A DNA stretch of 64,000 nucleotides. It comes from Varroa destructor (taxonomy: Eukaryota > Arthropoda > Arachnida > Mesostigmata > Varroidae). The position numbers and the translations under genes were made by a program. Position 1 is the stretch's first letter. Each line of letters opens with the position of its first letter. Shown here piece by piece: positions 24,457 through 36,881 of this stretch. Location: NCBI RefSeq assembly GCF_002443255.2, contig NW_019211458.1:12502578-12566577 (forward strand), written 5' to 3'. The notes beneath the pieces are model-generated. The model had not been told where the DNA came from. It searched no databases and was given only the letters and a program-made list of their open reading frames with translations.

Positions 24457-24478
24457 TTAAATAATATGCCCTAATCTA

Positions 24479-24856
24479 CTATATTGCGATATATTGCGTC
24501 ATGTGTAATAATATTAAGTGAGGAGGAGACGAAAAATAACCGCACCATAGAAAATAAGCGAACACGGTTATACCATTTGGATAGATCAATAAAGCCATCT
24601 CATTGATTAGAGCTAACTTTCTTTGGTCGTTAATACGGAGGTGAGGACATTTGGGGCTCAAGGAATCAGAAGGATCGCTTTCGGCGGTAGGGCGAGACGG
24701 GGAAGGCTCAATAATAGGAACGTAATCGATTTTGTCAATTTGCTGTGGTGTCCTGGATAGGCGTATGGCAAGGTAATCTAGCTTATGCATTACCTTGATC
24801 AGGCCTGAATAGGCACTAAGATCTGCTTCGATATGAAGAACGATGAAGAATGGGGA
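24479..24856 (-). CDS. unrecognised minus-strand frame, about 125 codons
   Basis: The frame is open from a TAA near 24857 down to a TAG at 24479. The first ATG (24790) is followed by KLDYLAIRLSRTPQQIDKID, then VPIIEPSPSRPTAESDPSDS and LSPKCPHLRINDQRK, with a hydrophobic end. The Pro/Ser/Asp part is unlike the AT-driven frames around it. An AAG|GTAATG donor-like site overlaps the ATG, so an upstream exon could end there instead. No family is recognised. Confidence 0.2.
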   Translation of the reverse strand, partial: SPFFIVLHIEADLSAYSGLIKVMHKLDYLAIRLSRTPQQIDKIDYVPIIEPSPSRPTAESDPSDSLSPKCPHLRINDQRKLALINEMALLIYPNGITVFAYFLWCGYFSSPPHLILLHMTQYIAI

Positions 24857-25628
24857 AAATTAGACCAAATGCTCTTTGAGAAGCGAGTGGCTGCAGCCAA
24901 GTAGAGTGAAGCAGCACGAAGGGGTTGAGGCCGGTTCAATTGACCATTGAGTAAACGAGACGAAGACAGGCCGGTGAGATGAAGACAGAGTAACGTAGCT
25001 GTAATTAAGTAAGGAATAACTCATCGATACATTAAGCTCATTTACCAGATACATCAATAGGAGGCAACGAAATGGAGAATACAGCAAGTAAACACACACA
25101 AGCGATACAGGCACGCAAGAAATCATAAGACGTAAGAGCACGCACACAGGCGCAAGCCGGACAGGTAGTCAAACACATACACCCGCTAACTATTGCACGC
25201 AGATAGCTGACCCCATAGTATGGGTCTATGGGTAGCCTACCTTAACATTGTCAAAGGACGTTTTAGTGGTAGCGACATGTTTTACGTACTATCATTGTAC
25301 CTGTGTCATCAAGTGCAATGGAATCCTAAATAGAAATCCATTGGGGGACTCTAAAATATTACATGCTCGCAGACGTTTAGAAAATTAACATCGTGATGCA
25401 ACGAGTACATTAACATTACGCACTACTTTCAATTACCGATAACTCGACGTGCATTTTTGACGGATTCAATCAACACATTGAACTAGAATTATTTATTTCG
25501 CGAAAACCGTTTTTGTTATCGACTGCCGCCTCAAAACATCAAGAAAACACGCGGAGGTCACCAGCAAAAAGCCAACGTTTCACCAAGCCCACCCAAATTC
25601 GCTGTACCTTTTATACACACTACCTTGT
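24857..25628. other. no gene recognised
   Basis: A minus-strand frame at 24860-25147 is hydrophobic and Cys/Ser/Leu-rich, as expected from the complement of a purine-rich strand. I see no gene. Confidence 0.5.
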
Positions 25629-26275
25629 GTGAAACGTACACATAACTTTTGGTACGTTTCATTTTTTTTAACAAATGAAAGGCAAATATTAATGCACATC
25701 ACGCTTTGTGTTAAGATCGAAATCAAGTACTTGCCAATGTTAGAACGGGCTGTGGGAGCTAGGCTACGTGTCAATACCGAGTGTACCAGCAGATGTGCGG
25801 TGTACAAGAGAGTATCTGAAGATAACCTTCGTTACAACAGATACGAAGAAAAAGCCCAAGTGTTGATGCTAGAGTACTGCCGAATCGCTTCCAGGAAGCT
25901 TGCGGAAAAGTTTGGGATACTTTGCAAGTTATGTCAGAGGATAATCTGGGTGTGAGAAGGCTTGGAGTTTTGAATTCGAAAAAGGACCTGAATTCGAAGC
26001 TGAAAGCTTTTTCAAGAAAACCTTAAACAAACTTGAACAAACAATCTTTTCCAATACGTCTATATAGGTGACATGAGATACGTGATCTCATAAAGGCATA
26101 ATTCTTCAAGTATCGCTGTTAAAGCGAGCCCAGACAGAAGCAAGTTGAAAGGTCCAGGTAACCAGCTTTCTCTACTATCGTGGACTTTTAGATTTCGGAT
26201 ACATGCCGAATAGTTCTGCTGTCATCAAGACGTATTACCAAAATATTCTGACAAGCGCTGGCAAATTACTCTAAA
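25629..26275 (+). pseudogene. possible mariner/Tc1-like transposase relic
   Basis: The plus frame ends with YEEKAQVLMLEYCRIASRKL, then AEKFGI and CQRIIWV. This resembles the helix-turn-helix of mariner/Tc1-type transposases, where a basic helix and R-x-L/I-A-x-x-x-G-I/V are followed by V-x-R-I-L. After a stop, a frame with RRLGVLNSKKDLNSK fits the usual turn after the HTH. At 26203 a second fragment reads MPNSSAVIKTYYQNILT, similar to the conserved V-K-I-N-S-x-V-Y-x-x-x-x-L segment late in the catalytic domain. The DDE/DDD residues themselves, and terminal inverted repeats, were not found. Two fragments in the expected order support the reading; each alone is weak. Confidence 0.33.
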
Positions 26276-27170
26276 GGTAACAAGCGGGCTTCAAGCTGCC
26301 GATACGTATGAGCTTGTTAACTACGTAGATTAAGTTCATCGTTTTTAGAGACTGCATCACCAGTAGGTTTGCTTAGATAAGCCGATAGTAACTTCTTCAC
26401 AGCAAAATATATTACATTTAACATGCTGAATGGATGACATGTGATCGGATGTTGACAAGATGTAGCAGTCTTCACAAACATAAATAGCAATACTTTTTCC
26501 TTTCTCTATCATCTTGCTACCCTTCGACAGTTAAAAAGACCATGTATTGACGAGCGGTGTGTGTGGCGTTCATGATGACTTCAGTGCCGCATTCAATGAG
26601 AGCATCGGTAACTAATTGCTTTATTTTTATACACTCGAGAGGTCGATATGATGGAGCAACAAGTAAAGTGATTGCAGCTATGGGATAAAATGCTTGATCA
26701 TCTAGCAATGGAGTTCAATCAAGTCCAATTACCTTTAAATAATCTTACGTGTGTTCAATCAAAGCGGAGATTTTGGCAGCTCGTTACTGACTCTAGTCGA
26801 AAAGAAAAATTTTGCCATTCGATAGATGTAACATTAAAGGTAACAATGCGTATGCGTATGCTAATTCGTTAATGTAAAAATGCATGTTTACACATATGTA
26901 CAAATTAAATTAGCAAGGTAATTTTTCATTGATCTTATAATAATTTTCCCGTCCGAATGAAATGGCAGGCATCGCATTCTCTTAATGTCCTGGGCAAAAA
27001 GATAAAACTAATGCTTCTGAAAGTAAAATTGACCATAATAGCTTAACCAATCAATATCTACGTCATATTATCTGTGATACAAATTTTTTTTTTTGAAAGC
27101 TGATACACGCGCAAGTCAAAACCAATGGCTTGTTGTATGCATATAATGCAGACCGTGCCTTATGGATAGC
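26276..27170. other. no gene recognised
   Basis: If the transposase relic is real its C-terminal part should lie here, but no W-P-x-x-S-P-D-L-N-P box was found in any frame. Otherwise AT-rich. Confidence 0.5.
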
Positions 27171-27560
27171 GCGGTTTAGCATAAAAGCGGTCTTTGATAT
27201 CTTATCTGGTCCGTTCTGCTGACCAGCTGCGTTGGCAGCTGTGGTGTTCTTTCGCTGGGCCCAGGAGCAGCTGCAGCAAGGATATCCTCAAGGAAGGAAG
27301 TTCAGTAACTCAGTCAGCTACTATCATCAACATCACAGCCATCACTAATTGCTTAGCAACGCCCTTGGCCTTCGATATTAAATTCCCATCAACACTTGTC
27401 GTGACCACAGGTTACAACATATGGATGATGTGGTCACGCTTGGGTTTGACCGAAATAGGGAAAGCAGAAAAGATAGAGCCACCGATTAGGTTTTCCATCC
27501 GAGTAACTCCAAGCGACAAGTTCCCTTGATAAGGCGCGTTAAATCAACAAACTTCCACAT
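27171..27560 (+). other. GC-richer block with a 111-codon frame and a 10-bp inverted repeat
   Basis: A plus frame at 27194-27529 is open but unrecognised (it includes TPLAFDIKFPSTLVVTTGYN). Within it CGTGACCACA (27400-27409) and TGTGGTCACG (27429-27438) are exact inverted repeats with a 19-nt spacer. No splice or start signal singles out this frame. Confidence 0.3.
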
Positions 27561-30500
27561 CAAAAAGAAGCGGCCAGAATGATGCGCAACACTATTAGTG
27601 AGTAATCTGTTCGTACTGTGGAAAATTCGAATTCCTCCTTACACCTGTTTCTAAAAGTGCCGTTGCAGTAGCTAGACCTGTGTCGCGATAGTAGCATATT
27701 GCGCAGAAACCTATAATTCCTTACTGATACTCGAATGTAGGTAAGTGGGTGTGGGGGGGCATTATAATTTTTTTATAACTATGTCTGTCGGATTACGTAT
27801 ACACATTAAATTTTAATAAGTCAATGAATCCACTCTCCACAATGCACGAAGCCATGGGTTCAGTATATCAGGGTTTCGGTATGTAAGCGAACCCATTGTG
27901 TATTCTAAATACACGGAAAATTCTATCTTGATTGTGGGAAAAAAAACATAGCTACAGCGATAACAGATAGTCGTGATGCCACATCATTTCATCTGCGTCA
28001 CCTAACCTATTGTGTCATTGTCAAGTCGATGACATTTTGCCGTTTTTTAAGACTGAAATATATTACGGCTACATACAGCCGGCAAGCTGAATAAAGATGG
28101 GTGCACAAATTACAGTGCACTATACCTACGTACTGTTCGTTTACATGCTCATGAGTTTATGGCAAACCTGCAAATGATTATATCGATGATCCGCCTCGAT
28201 AAACTTAGAAGAGGCATTGAAAAAATCCCAAATGTCAAATTTTTCTGACATTTTTCATGACGTGAACATAATTCACAAGGTAAAGCATTATGTTCAGCTA
28301 GTAATCAAGTGCTATTGGTAGGCTGCTCTTTGTCACTTACATTTAGATATGCAATGAAAAGCTAAAGGGAGCTAACTATTGCCTAGTTTTGAAATCGTTA
28401 TTGGTGTCTAAATGTATTCTATTTGACCCCGTGAACGGACGAATGACTAACGGTATCGATTGTACATAAACCCAATAGAAAAAGCATATTTTGAAGCATT
28501 TTGTGCTATTTGCTGTCCAAGCAAACAGAAAATGGCATGAACTACAAAGTAGATCGTTTGTCCCAGACTGACTTGCTGCCTATAACAGTTATTTCCCAAT
28601 GTATGGACAATAAATAACGTCACTCCAAATGACTGAAATATATTTAATCTTTGTTCGCTGTTACCTTTCTGCATGTTTTCTTGAAGATAGAATTGCCTGA
28701 TTTTACGTCTAGTAGCCTTTAGTTAATTAAGTCATGATACTCTTCGCCGCAGCTCTTCGCAGTACACGCTCTAACAGTACTTGAGAAAGGCGCCATTCGC
28801 CAAGGAACTTCAACGTAATAAAACGAACTTTCGAACAATTATACTGCGCAACGCTATATAAAGTCGACTAACAAACACTTTGTTCCGAAAGTAAATAATA
28901 CGGCAGTAGTTGTCAATAATACTTGAATATTATGGCACTAATAAGAGCTAATAACCATAATTTCGTTTAGGTATCAGCTCGTATTTTAATTATTTGCCGT
29001 AGCGTAGATGGAGCACTTATTTTACTGTTATCTGCACCCTTAACCTACTGGTGTATGACTTTCATATACCAGTTCATATATATAGCTGGAAAGCATGCCT
29101 GACCTTCAATCTGACTGTCGTTTTGGCCGCCTGCGAGCACTGAGACAATCTGTATGTATATAGCCTAAGCTGAAACAAACAGTAGAAAAATAAGACACCT
29201 GAGGCCTCACCTAGTCCTGCGTAATAGGCAACAATTTACCTGAAGATTCAGGGGTGGTTTAGGAGCCAGCTAGATCCATCGAACCCCATTGCATAGGAAC
29301 TATAGTAGATCGCACCAAAAACATGCACCGGAAAGGGCAGCATAAAAAGAAAGGTCCAGTTAGGTCTTCAGACTCGCTCGTGGACCACCCAGTAGGACTT
29401 TGGGATAAATTTGCTGCTTTAATTTGCCCTTTGTGAACGACTCCATCGGTCTCGATATCAAGGCCGCGTACCTAGTGTTTGAGCGACCTCCTTGTCCCTT
29501 GTCTCAGTCATCTAGGTTTTTGCTGCCAGGAAAAGGGTAAAACTAGGGAAGCATTTTTGCTCCCTGCAAGAGCAAATCAAATTTCCGTTAGCGCCATGAA
29601 GACTAATGCTTTTCCCATTTGTCTGGCGGTGGCGAGTGACGCGGAAGCAGGACACTCAGCCCTAGTTGGATAATCAAACATTCTACTGCCATATATGTGC
29701 TTTTGGACACATTCACACACAAAAATATTCGAATAAATATATTTATAATATAAAATAAATTTATTTTAAAGAAGTGGTTGATTACTGGAAGGAGTCTGAT
29801 ACATGTATCAAAAAATATAAATTTTGGAAGGTTTTTCCAAGGTCTAGGATAAATTTTATTCGTGGTAAAGCTAGAGCGCAGAGTGCGCAGGCGGTGTCTT
29901 GTCGGTCGTATACCGCTTCAGCATTTGCCATTACGACGCCAGCTGTGTCATTCGTTAGACGCCTTTCAGTGTTTTCTTGTAAAATCATTGCCACCTCGCT
30001 ATGGATCTTGTTTTTGTGACTTTGAGATTTGTTAGGCGGTACAAAAGAGTAAAGCTTCAGAGTTACTATCAAAGATCTTCTTGGCACGTAACGTATTTTG
30101 CGAAACTCTTGTTAGACTCACACTACATCGTGACTGCGCAAACGCTCTTAGCATGTGAAACGGCTGCCTTAAACTTTTCAACGAAATTCTGGCACCAATC
30201 CATTACAAGTTGTTTTTTGTTCCATGAAATTTTCATATTTAACAACTAATTTTCGAAAATCCGCCAAGTTAGTAGTTATAGTGAATACTGATTGCAATTT
30301 GAATATATTTTTCCTTTCTTGTTTCATGATGATCGACTAATGGTAATTTGAAATACACTTGTATACATATGATGATAGGTCGCAGTATTAAACAAAGAAT
30401 AATTTAGTAGTAGTAATAAAAGTATTTCAGCATGCCTTTAAATAAAGCAATGGATAAGCCACCACTTTAAGTCATCTACCTTGTATTTAATATATAGTAT

Positions 30501-31560
30501 AGTTAAGACAGAGGCGTTACGCGGGCCAATAATTAGCGTTAGATCATTTGGTGGTCTTAAAAACTTGCGTAGCGTATGAAAGGCTCTAAGCCTCGGTTAA
30601 TTATTACAGCGAGAAAAGTCGTGCACAGACTCCCTCATATGAAGGAACTAAAGTGTTGCGGGATTCTACAGATAATATGCTATCATAGTTACTACACAAG
30701 GCAATGCGGCTCATAAAGAGTGTTTTCGCCTTTTTTCCTTTTCATAATGTTAATCTTACCCGTAGTCTTCGGCGAGGGGTCGTCATACACGTAATCTTTT
30801 GCCTGTCACAATTTCACAAAACAACTCTTTCAGGGCAAGGATAATTCTAAAAGCAGTTCTTTTTCTCATATGAATCAGGATGCAATCGCCACTTCAAGGA
30901 CAGTTCGTTGCCCCTTATTAACCTTCCCATCTCGCATGAAGGTGCTAGGCGCTTAAAACGAGTTTTGAAACTCGGCATGACGATATGCACGCATGCATGC
31001 TATTAAAAAAAAAGTCATGCAAACGTACAGGGCTGTTTTAACCTTGTTTTCGGAGTGTGCATGGTAGTAAGTATTGCTTTTGACCGGCATGGTACTCACA
31101 TGACGTTCTAAAAAGTAAAAGTACTACAAAATTTGTTATACGTACAAAGATTGTAGAGAACAGACCTTTGAATTGTAATCTACAGCGGCAGTTGTATATG
31201 CGGGGTACGGAACATTAGCTGCCGTAACTGAAGGTGCCATCTTTTTTGTCATTCAGTTATATCAATTTCTTCGTCTCGGGGGGTTGCTAATAGTCTATCT
31301 TAGGCTGTTAAGTACATACAACATCATGTATTTGCTTAGCCAGATGTGCATCGTTAATATATTCTAAGCAGCAAAATACTTCGAAGCCAGCCATCCTACG
31401 CTAGCCATCATTTTACACTATCCTTACAATTTCCAACTGCCTTCGTGCTTAGTCGTAATGATAAATTTCAACTTAAAGTTATATATACCATCCCTTTCTC
31501 ATTAATGCGAGTAAAAATAGAAATGCCGCGTTTGCATAATGTGAACCCAGCGTCGAAACC
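27561..31560. other. no gene recognised
   Basis: A long AT-rich stretch. A small hairpin (ACTGGTGTAT and ATATACCAGT, one wobble, 7-nt loop) is at 29047-29073. At 29240-29680 the GC is higher and one plus frame contains LDIKAAYL, which echoes a copia RT box but has no supporting neighbours. Frames at 28447-28674 and 29782-30087 (both minus) are unplaced. Confidence 0.5.
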
Positions 31561-31998
31561 ATTCTTTTCCAGGCAAATGGCACTTTAGGGCAACTACTTC
31601 CTCCGGCCACCGGCCGGATGGCCATCACGGGTACTTGCCGCTACCGGACGAAATAGAGAACGACACTGAGACGCACTTCCCTTCTACTGCTTCTCGAGCT
31701 ACGCCATAGTTGCTGTAATGTTGCTTCCCGAAGTGCCGAATGCTTGATAATGGCCGATGGTCGTCATATGGACCTGCAGCTTAAGGCCAAAGGAAACGTT
31801 TCTCACTAAGACCAGACTTGGAGTTCAGATGGCATAAACTGCCAACGCACCGGAGCAAAGCTGCAATCGGCCAAAACGTTGTTGTGGAAGAATAATGCCG
31901 GAGTCGTTTTTGGGGGGTCATAGCCCAAGGGCTGGCGGCTAGACCTTAAGGAGAGCTAGCAACCCAAAGATAGTACCGTTTTTTTTTTTTTTTTTTTT
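31561..31998. other. GC-rich block ending in a T20 tract
   Basis: About 420 bp of clearly GC-richer, CpG-containing DNA (including CCGGCCACCGGCCGGATGGCC) with no long frame, followed by twenty T at 31979-31998. The T tract could be the poly-A tail of something inserted in minus orientation at higher coordinates. No coding motif was recognised on either side. Confidence 0.45.
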
Positions 31999-32050
31999 CA
32001 TAAAATAGCGGCATGGCTACGGCTGTTCCATCGTGCTCAGTCCTGCTAGT

Positions 32051-32090
32051 GCAGACCGCCGGCGGCGTTTTGTACCCACCGGCGGTCTGC
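32051..32090. repeat. GC-rich 12-bp perfect hairpin
   Basis: GCAGACCGCCGG (32051-32062) pairs exactly with CCGGCGGTCTGC (32079-32090) across a 16-nt loop. It lies about 50 bp beyond the T20 tract. If the tract is a minus-strand poly-A tail, the stem-loop is near the 3' end of the inserted RNA, where some LINEs and SINEs carry one. Confidence 0.92.
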
Positions 32091-32268
32091 TGTTGTTTCA
32101 CCTAGGCCTCATTGCATTGTTCCTCTGCTTGCGCTGCCACTGCTCCAGCCCCTTTACTCTTTTGACTACGCCAGTGATTTCCGATGTATCCTCGTCGCGC
32201 GCGAAGGCATACTAGCTGTACCTAATTACATGGTCCGCCCGCTGTCGCCAAAGGAAGGGTGGATGCTG

Positions 32269-32538
32269 CTATAGCAACTGAGGGGCTACATTCAAGACCG
32301 GTCCTGACAAATCTAAGAGACTACGAATCGATTCAATCGGCTGTATTGTCGCAATGCTCTGATGGTGTTGTTGGGACGAAATGGGTGCGTCGTGTAATTT
32401 AAGGGTAACTTCAGTTAGCATTGACATCACATTGCTTGTACTGCGCACAATGTATGTGATTCGGAATATTTTATCTGGGTACGGAACAGGCGTAATGATG
32501 TTTATGAGTGGCATATTGATATTTGGCATGAATTTCAT
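32269..32538 (-). CDS. unrecognised 89-codon minus-strand frame
   Basis: ATG at 32538, stop at 32269. It reads MKFMPNINMPLINIITPVPY, then FRITYIVRSTSNVMSMLTEV and a C-terminus SLLDLSGPVLNVAPQLL. The composition is plausible for a protein but no domain is recognised. It lies upstream, in minus orientation, of the hairpin and the T20 tract and could be the coding part of a retro-inserted transcript. That link is inference. Confidence 0.2.
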   Translation of the reverse strand: MKFMPNINMPLINIITPVPYPDKIFRITYIVRSTSNVMSMLTEVTLKLHDAPISSQQHHQSIATIQPIESIRSLLDLSGPVLNVAPQLL

Positions 32539-34938
32539 AGAATGAAAAGGGGGCTGTATATTTCAGCCCCTACCGGATAAGTCAGCTGGACAAAGGTAGC
32601 CAACATTCACATGCTTCACCTTTACGACGCGACATAAGTGAAAATAGGATAGCTCATTGTGGGTGAGCCACTGATCAGCACAGGATTCGCCATAGCGCTA
32701 AGAGACGAAAACGCAATTCAGTTTGTTTTTGCTTCACCACTCACTGTTGTCTATGCATTTCACGTGAAGGTACATTTTGCCTGGGTCTTCCTTTCTGTTA
32801 AGAACTGCGATTTGTCACATTCCATGAAGAACTAGTTTTATTTCCCTGCCCTAAAAGTCTCGCATATAAAAGGCTCTAGTCTTTAAATTGAAATGATCAT
32901 CAGTGCTGTGACGGAGTTCGGTCTAAGGTATGTCCAGAGTTGATCAAAGGTAGTCCTTAATGTAGGCGAATGGTTTAGAAGAAGGCCATTGATAGTACGC
33001 TGTGCGTCAAAGTCGCATCAAGCCGTGTAAGAAAATCAGCGGTTTAGAATCTCGCATCGCGTTACTTCCGTGATAGACAACGTCTATGACATGGTGAAAT
33101 TTCCCATAGAAAAATGCACTATTTTAAACATGATTACCCACTCGAAACAGTTTTATTTTCCGTCTGCAATGACCTAGACACGTTGACTGCCTGATTTTCT
33201 ATCGTCTTTAATACAGAGATAGAATTTTTTGCCACAGCACGAAGCGGAAGATGACCTATCGTCAGAAGTGGGGCTAATCGGATCTAACGGATCAACGGGC
33301 AATAAGTACATCCGTGCATAGGCCTCTCATGGTGAAGGAGCTAATAGAGTAGTTGTATAGAAATATCAATGACCATGCAGTCGGCTCACGTTCACATGTG
33401 ACGCTCAAACAAAGAAGAAAATTTAGCCGAAAAAGAAATTCTAGTACAAAAAAAATTAGCCAAACGGCAGTTTGCCGTGGAATATTTGAAGTTTCATATG
33501 CCAGTTGTAGACTGGCTATCGTATATACTGCCTTCTAAAAGAAGCGAATACATTTGCACACATATCAACAATATTGTAAAACTCGTAGACAAGTCACTGT
33601 CCTCAAATTAGTCACTTGGTCTTTCTAGATATGATCTGTTAGTGGAATTGTAGTGATACCGCAGTTCAGCATTACTTCACAGAGGACACGATACGCCAAA
33701 TGTGCCGTACCTACACGCGGTCCCGAATCCACAGTAGACGCACACATCCAACCTAAATGATTACTGCAAAATAATTTCTAAACCAGAAAGTGTTCTAAAC
33801 TGATTTTACATTAACTAAACGGATTAAACAAGAAAGAGAAAAGCTCTCCTCATCCATACTCCCGCTTAAGACTAATTTCAGCAATTCGAAGAGAAACAAT
33901 GTGCCTATTGAGAACGCGTCTAGTGATTTGACAAAGCCTTAGCTAACCTGCGTACGGTTCAATCTGTCTCACATTGCTCGCTACACAGTGCCAACTTTCC
34001 AAAGTATAATAAAACAGTGCGGAGCAGCAAAAATTCGAATAAACTTTAAGTTTAGTACCTACGGGTAAACTGATATTAACACCACGAGGAGCTCGTCAGA
34101 TGGTCATCGAAATCATTAACGATAGATAGCGTTTGTAATCGGATAGAAATCGCTGATTTGCTTAACTGTATAAAAGCTCGACGTGCGTTCATTGGATACT
34201 GATTTCGATGCTTTCAAAATATCTACAAGAGTGTCTCCATATTTTGCTAGCCAAACATACCAGTAATATACCAGGTATATTGTATAAAAGTCGATAGCTG
34301 ACATTACAGTTAATAAACACTGTTTAATAAATAAATGATCGTCCATATGTCCTGAATTCGGTTATAGGTTACTGCTAAGAAAATTTAAAGAAAAGAAGGC
34401 TTAAGAGCACTCAACTAATTTCAGATGACAATGCGTTTACAATGACTTAGTAATAAATGATCAGGCAGATAATACACATGTAAATACTGTGTATTTACTG
34501 TGTGCATTTTCTGTTTTAGGCATACCTTTTCCGAATGCTGTCAGACAAACTCTCGGATGAACATCCTTTTCTTAGAGATAGATTTTCTGATATAGCATTA
34601 AGCGCAATCAATTTTCAAACGTCATCCGACCCACCGCCCTCTTCTTACCGTTTGAAGTATCTGTTCTGTCCTTAATTTCCTATTTCTTATATATGACGTC
34701 CGACGCTCAACAATGATTACTTCAACGAACACATCTTAATAAGCGTGAGTAAAGCGAACGAGGCCCACCTCATCGTGCACAGGATGTTAGCACACATCGC
34801 ATAACATGCGGTTATACGTGCTGCGCTTTAGGTTGCGTAGGAGCTAAGAGACCGCGAAGCGCGACGGACCACAGAAATTTAGGGCCATAACGCCGGGAGA
34901 CGAGTGTTCTTGGCTAACTTTTTGCCTTGCTACGCCAG
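32539..34938. other. no gene recognised
   Basis: AT-rich to mixed composition with short frames only (34116-34346 minus, 76 codons, aromatic-rich and unplaced). From about 34780 the GC rises toward the next candidate exon. Confidence 0.55.
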
Positions 34939-35185
34939 TGATCGTATCCGTGTTGAGGCGGCGAATATGGTTTGCCCCAGGTCCCCTCCTGCCCTTTCGT
35001 GTCATACAGAGCAGCAGAACCAAGGAAGTAAGAACCAAGCACCGGTGGAAAGTATCATACAGTCAGCCACCATTACGCACAGCGTTTACGAGCAGACGCA
35101 GCCGCTGCGGCACCTGGTCAAAACCGAAGAGATAGTGAATGGGGTTAGGCTGAGAAAAACTCTGCCAGTGAGTGAACGACAATGA
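34939..35185 (+). CDS. candidate terminal exon, unknown product
   Basis: An acceptor-like TTTTTGCCTTGCTACGCCAG ends at 34938. It is followed by an open frame to a TGA at 35183-35185, reading DRIRVEAANMVCPRSPPALS, then HTEQQNQGSKNQAPVES and, at the end, EIVNGVRLRKTLPVSERQ. Codon use is mixed with many G/C third positions, unlike the AT-driven frames nearby, and the block is GC-rich. The Gln/Ser/Pro content suggests a disordered tail. No family is recognised. Confidence 0.3.
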
Positions 35186-36498
35186 AGATCTATGGCGAAT
35201 CCCAACGCCGGTTGCCTTAAGAATCCACCAAAATGATTACGTATCAACGCATTATAGATCAACGGACAATGCTTTAAACAATTCTTAAATTCGCGCAAGA
35301 ACAGCGACTCAGAGTAATACACGATTCATGCACTGTACAAAAATATAGGAAAAAAAGCTAAGGGCAAAACGTCTTTAGCCAGAGGATAAAATAAGCAACA
35401 CATAACATGTTAACACATTTATTGTTAATTGACAAAATAAACTGGGACGCAACTGTCGCAGTGACGATTTTTATTTTTTGTTATGTTAACTCTCGGCGAG
35501 AGCACGCCTTTCAACATTGCAGCTGGCCGCGGAACATTTGAAATGTTATTTTTTCAGTCTACGCTAATACTCTAGAACAAGCTGATGGACGAGTTTTGGC
35601 AATTGGCCACCGAGCGTCCGAGGATGCCCTCCTGCCACTACGTCAACATATCGGCAAACCTGCCCAGATACTGGCTCCCGCTTGAGCAACAGCCAAACAG
35701 GACTAGGCAGCGAAAACTAATCAGAAAGGCCAGGCGATATCATATATTGATCCCACATGCAAAATTTCAATTTAATTTGGAATTATGTCGGAAGACGTGT
35801 ATCTATGCGAATTTATCTATGCAACTGTATTTGAAGCAGATGTCTATAATGAACAAAATCACTCGTCGTTTAATTGTGGACCGCCCAAAGGGAGTCACTA
35901 TTACTATCATCAGACAAGCTTTATGTACTATTTTGAATGCTATAGCCTCAAATGGGCAACGACCTTTGCAGAGCTGGCGGTAAATGGTGTTTGTAAACGG
36001 CGAAGGTGTATCGAAGAAAAAAAAAACTGCCCAGGACCATAAGGCAAATGTTAACCGTATCGAAATCGAAACATATATTCATAGTTGCGATATTTGCATT
36101 GATCCATAAGCGGCCCTCTTCTTTGTTGTACGGCTGGAAACTCATCCTGTAACATTTCTCGAAATGCTTTGCAAATGGCACTAGCATTTAACGAGTCCTA
36201 ATTTCATTTAAGTTCTAATATTTCTCTCTGAACATTTATTTTAATAAAAGAATAAAAAGTATTCAAAGTCGTTCAAAAATTAAGAGAATAGATAGGTAAA
36301 TAAGACGGTGCTTCAAATATATTCGCAGTGACGCTGGTTGCCAGCTATATCTTCTTCCGTTCTAACCCAAAACCTCGTTTATCGAATGATTAGAATCTTC
36401 TGGTTTAAACGATCCACAGTTCAAGGAGGATCATTGATTGTTCAGTGTAAGCACAACAAATGGATGCACTATTGCAATAAATCCTAAATTTAAACGGG
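35186..36498. other. no gene recognised; overlapping unplaced frames
   Basis: Two overlapping plus frames, 35585-35983 (132 codons, basic) and 35785-36042 (85 codons, Tyr/Cys-rich), are among the longest in the window but resemble nothing I know and lack clear splice or start context. The rest is AT-rich. Confidence 0.4.
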
Positions 36499-36516
36499 GT
36501 CGTCGTCGTCGTCGTC
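36499..36516. repeat. (GTC)6 trinucleotide repeat
   Basis: Six perfect GTC units. One frame gives an arginine run. Simple slippage repeat. Confidence 0.9.
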
Positions 36517-36668
36517 TCCAAATTGATTCCCGTAGCCGACACAATTACCCAACTCTGTCCCATAACATAATTAATGATGAGTTTTTCATTCAAGGAAAAC
36601 GTATTACGAAGTTGAGATAGGCTAATCAAACGAATTGAAAGGTTCGATATACCGAGCCGTCCGTTGTA

Positions 36669-36881
36669 TTGATCTCAAGCAACTCTGGACCGATTTATGG
36701 ACCCGTTGACTATAATATAGCGGATCGTACCGAAGTTGGCCGAGCCATTCAGCTGGCGACGACTGGAAATTTTTATTCGACTGACCCGTTATCAGGCCGT
36801 CTTGACAATCGCCTCCTTTCTGCTTATTCAGTCTTCTCTCAGAAAGTAATAATGACAAACAGATCGAACAAAGCTGAGTAA
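36669..36881 (+). CDS. unrecognised 70-codon frame
   Basis: The frame reads ISSNSGPIYGPVDYNIADRT, then EVGRAIQLATTGNFYSTDPL, ending in TNRSNKAE and a TGA. Its composition is protein-like (balanced, Gly/Pro-containing) and local GC is raised. The minus strand is also open over the same bases (36622-36858). No splice acceptor or start is convincing, and no family is recognised. Confidence 0.2.
   Translation: MISSNSGPIYGPVDYNIADRTEVGRAIQLATTGNFYSTDPLSGRLDNRLLSAYSVFSQKVIMTNRSNKAE

Noticed and set aside
29420..29520. LDIKAAYL as a copia-type reverse transcriptase box
   Set aside because: Only one short box matches. Neighbouring RT or integrase motifs are absent in all frames nearby.
35585..36042. 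Overlapping 132- and 85-codon frames as a small gene
   Set aside because: The two frames conflict, neither resembles a known family, and there is no supporting signal around them.
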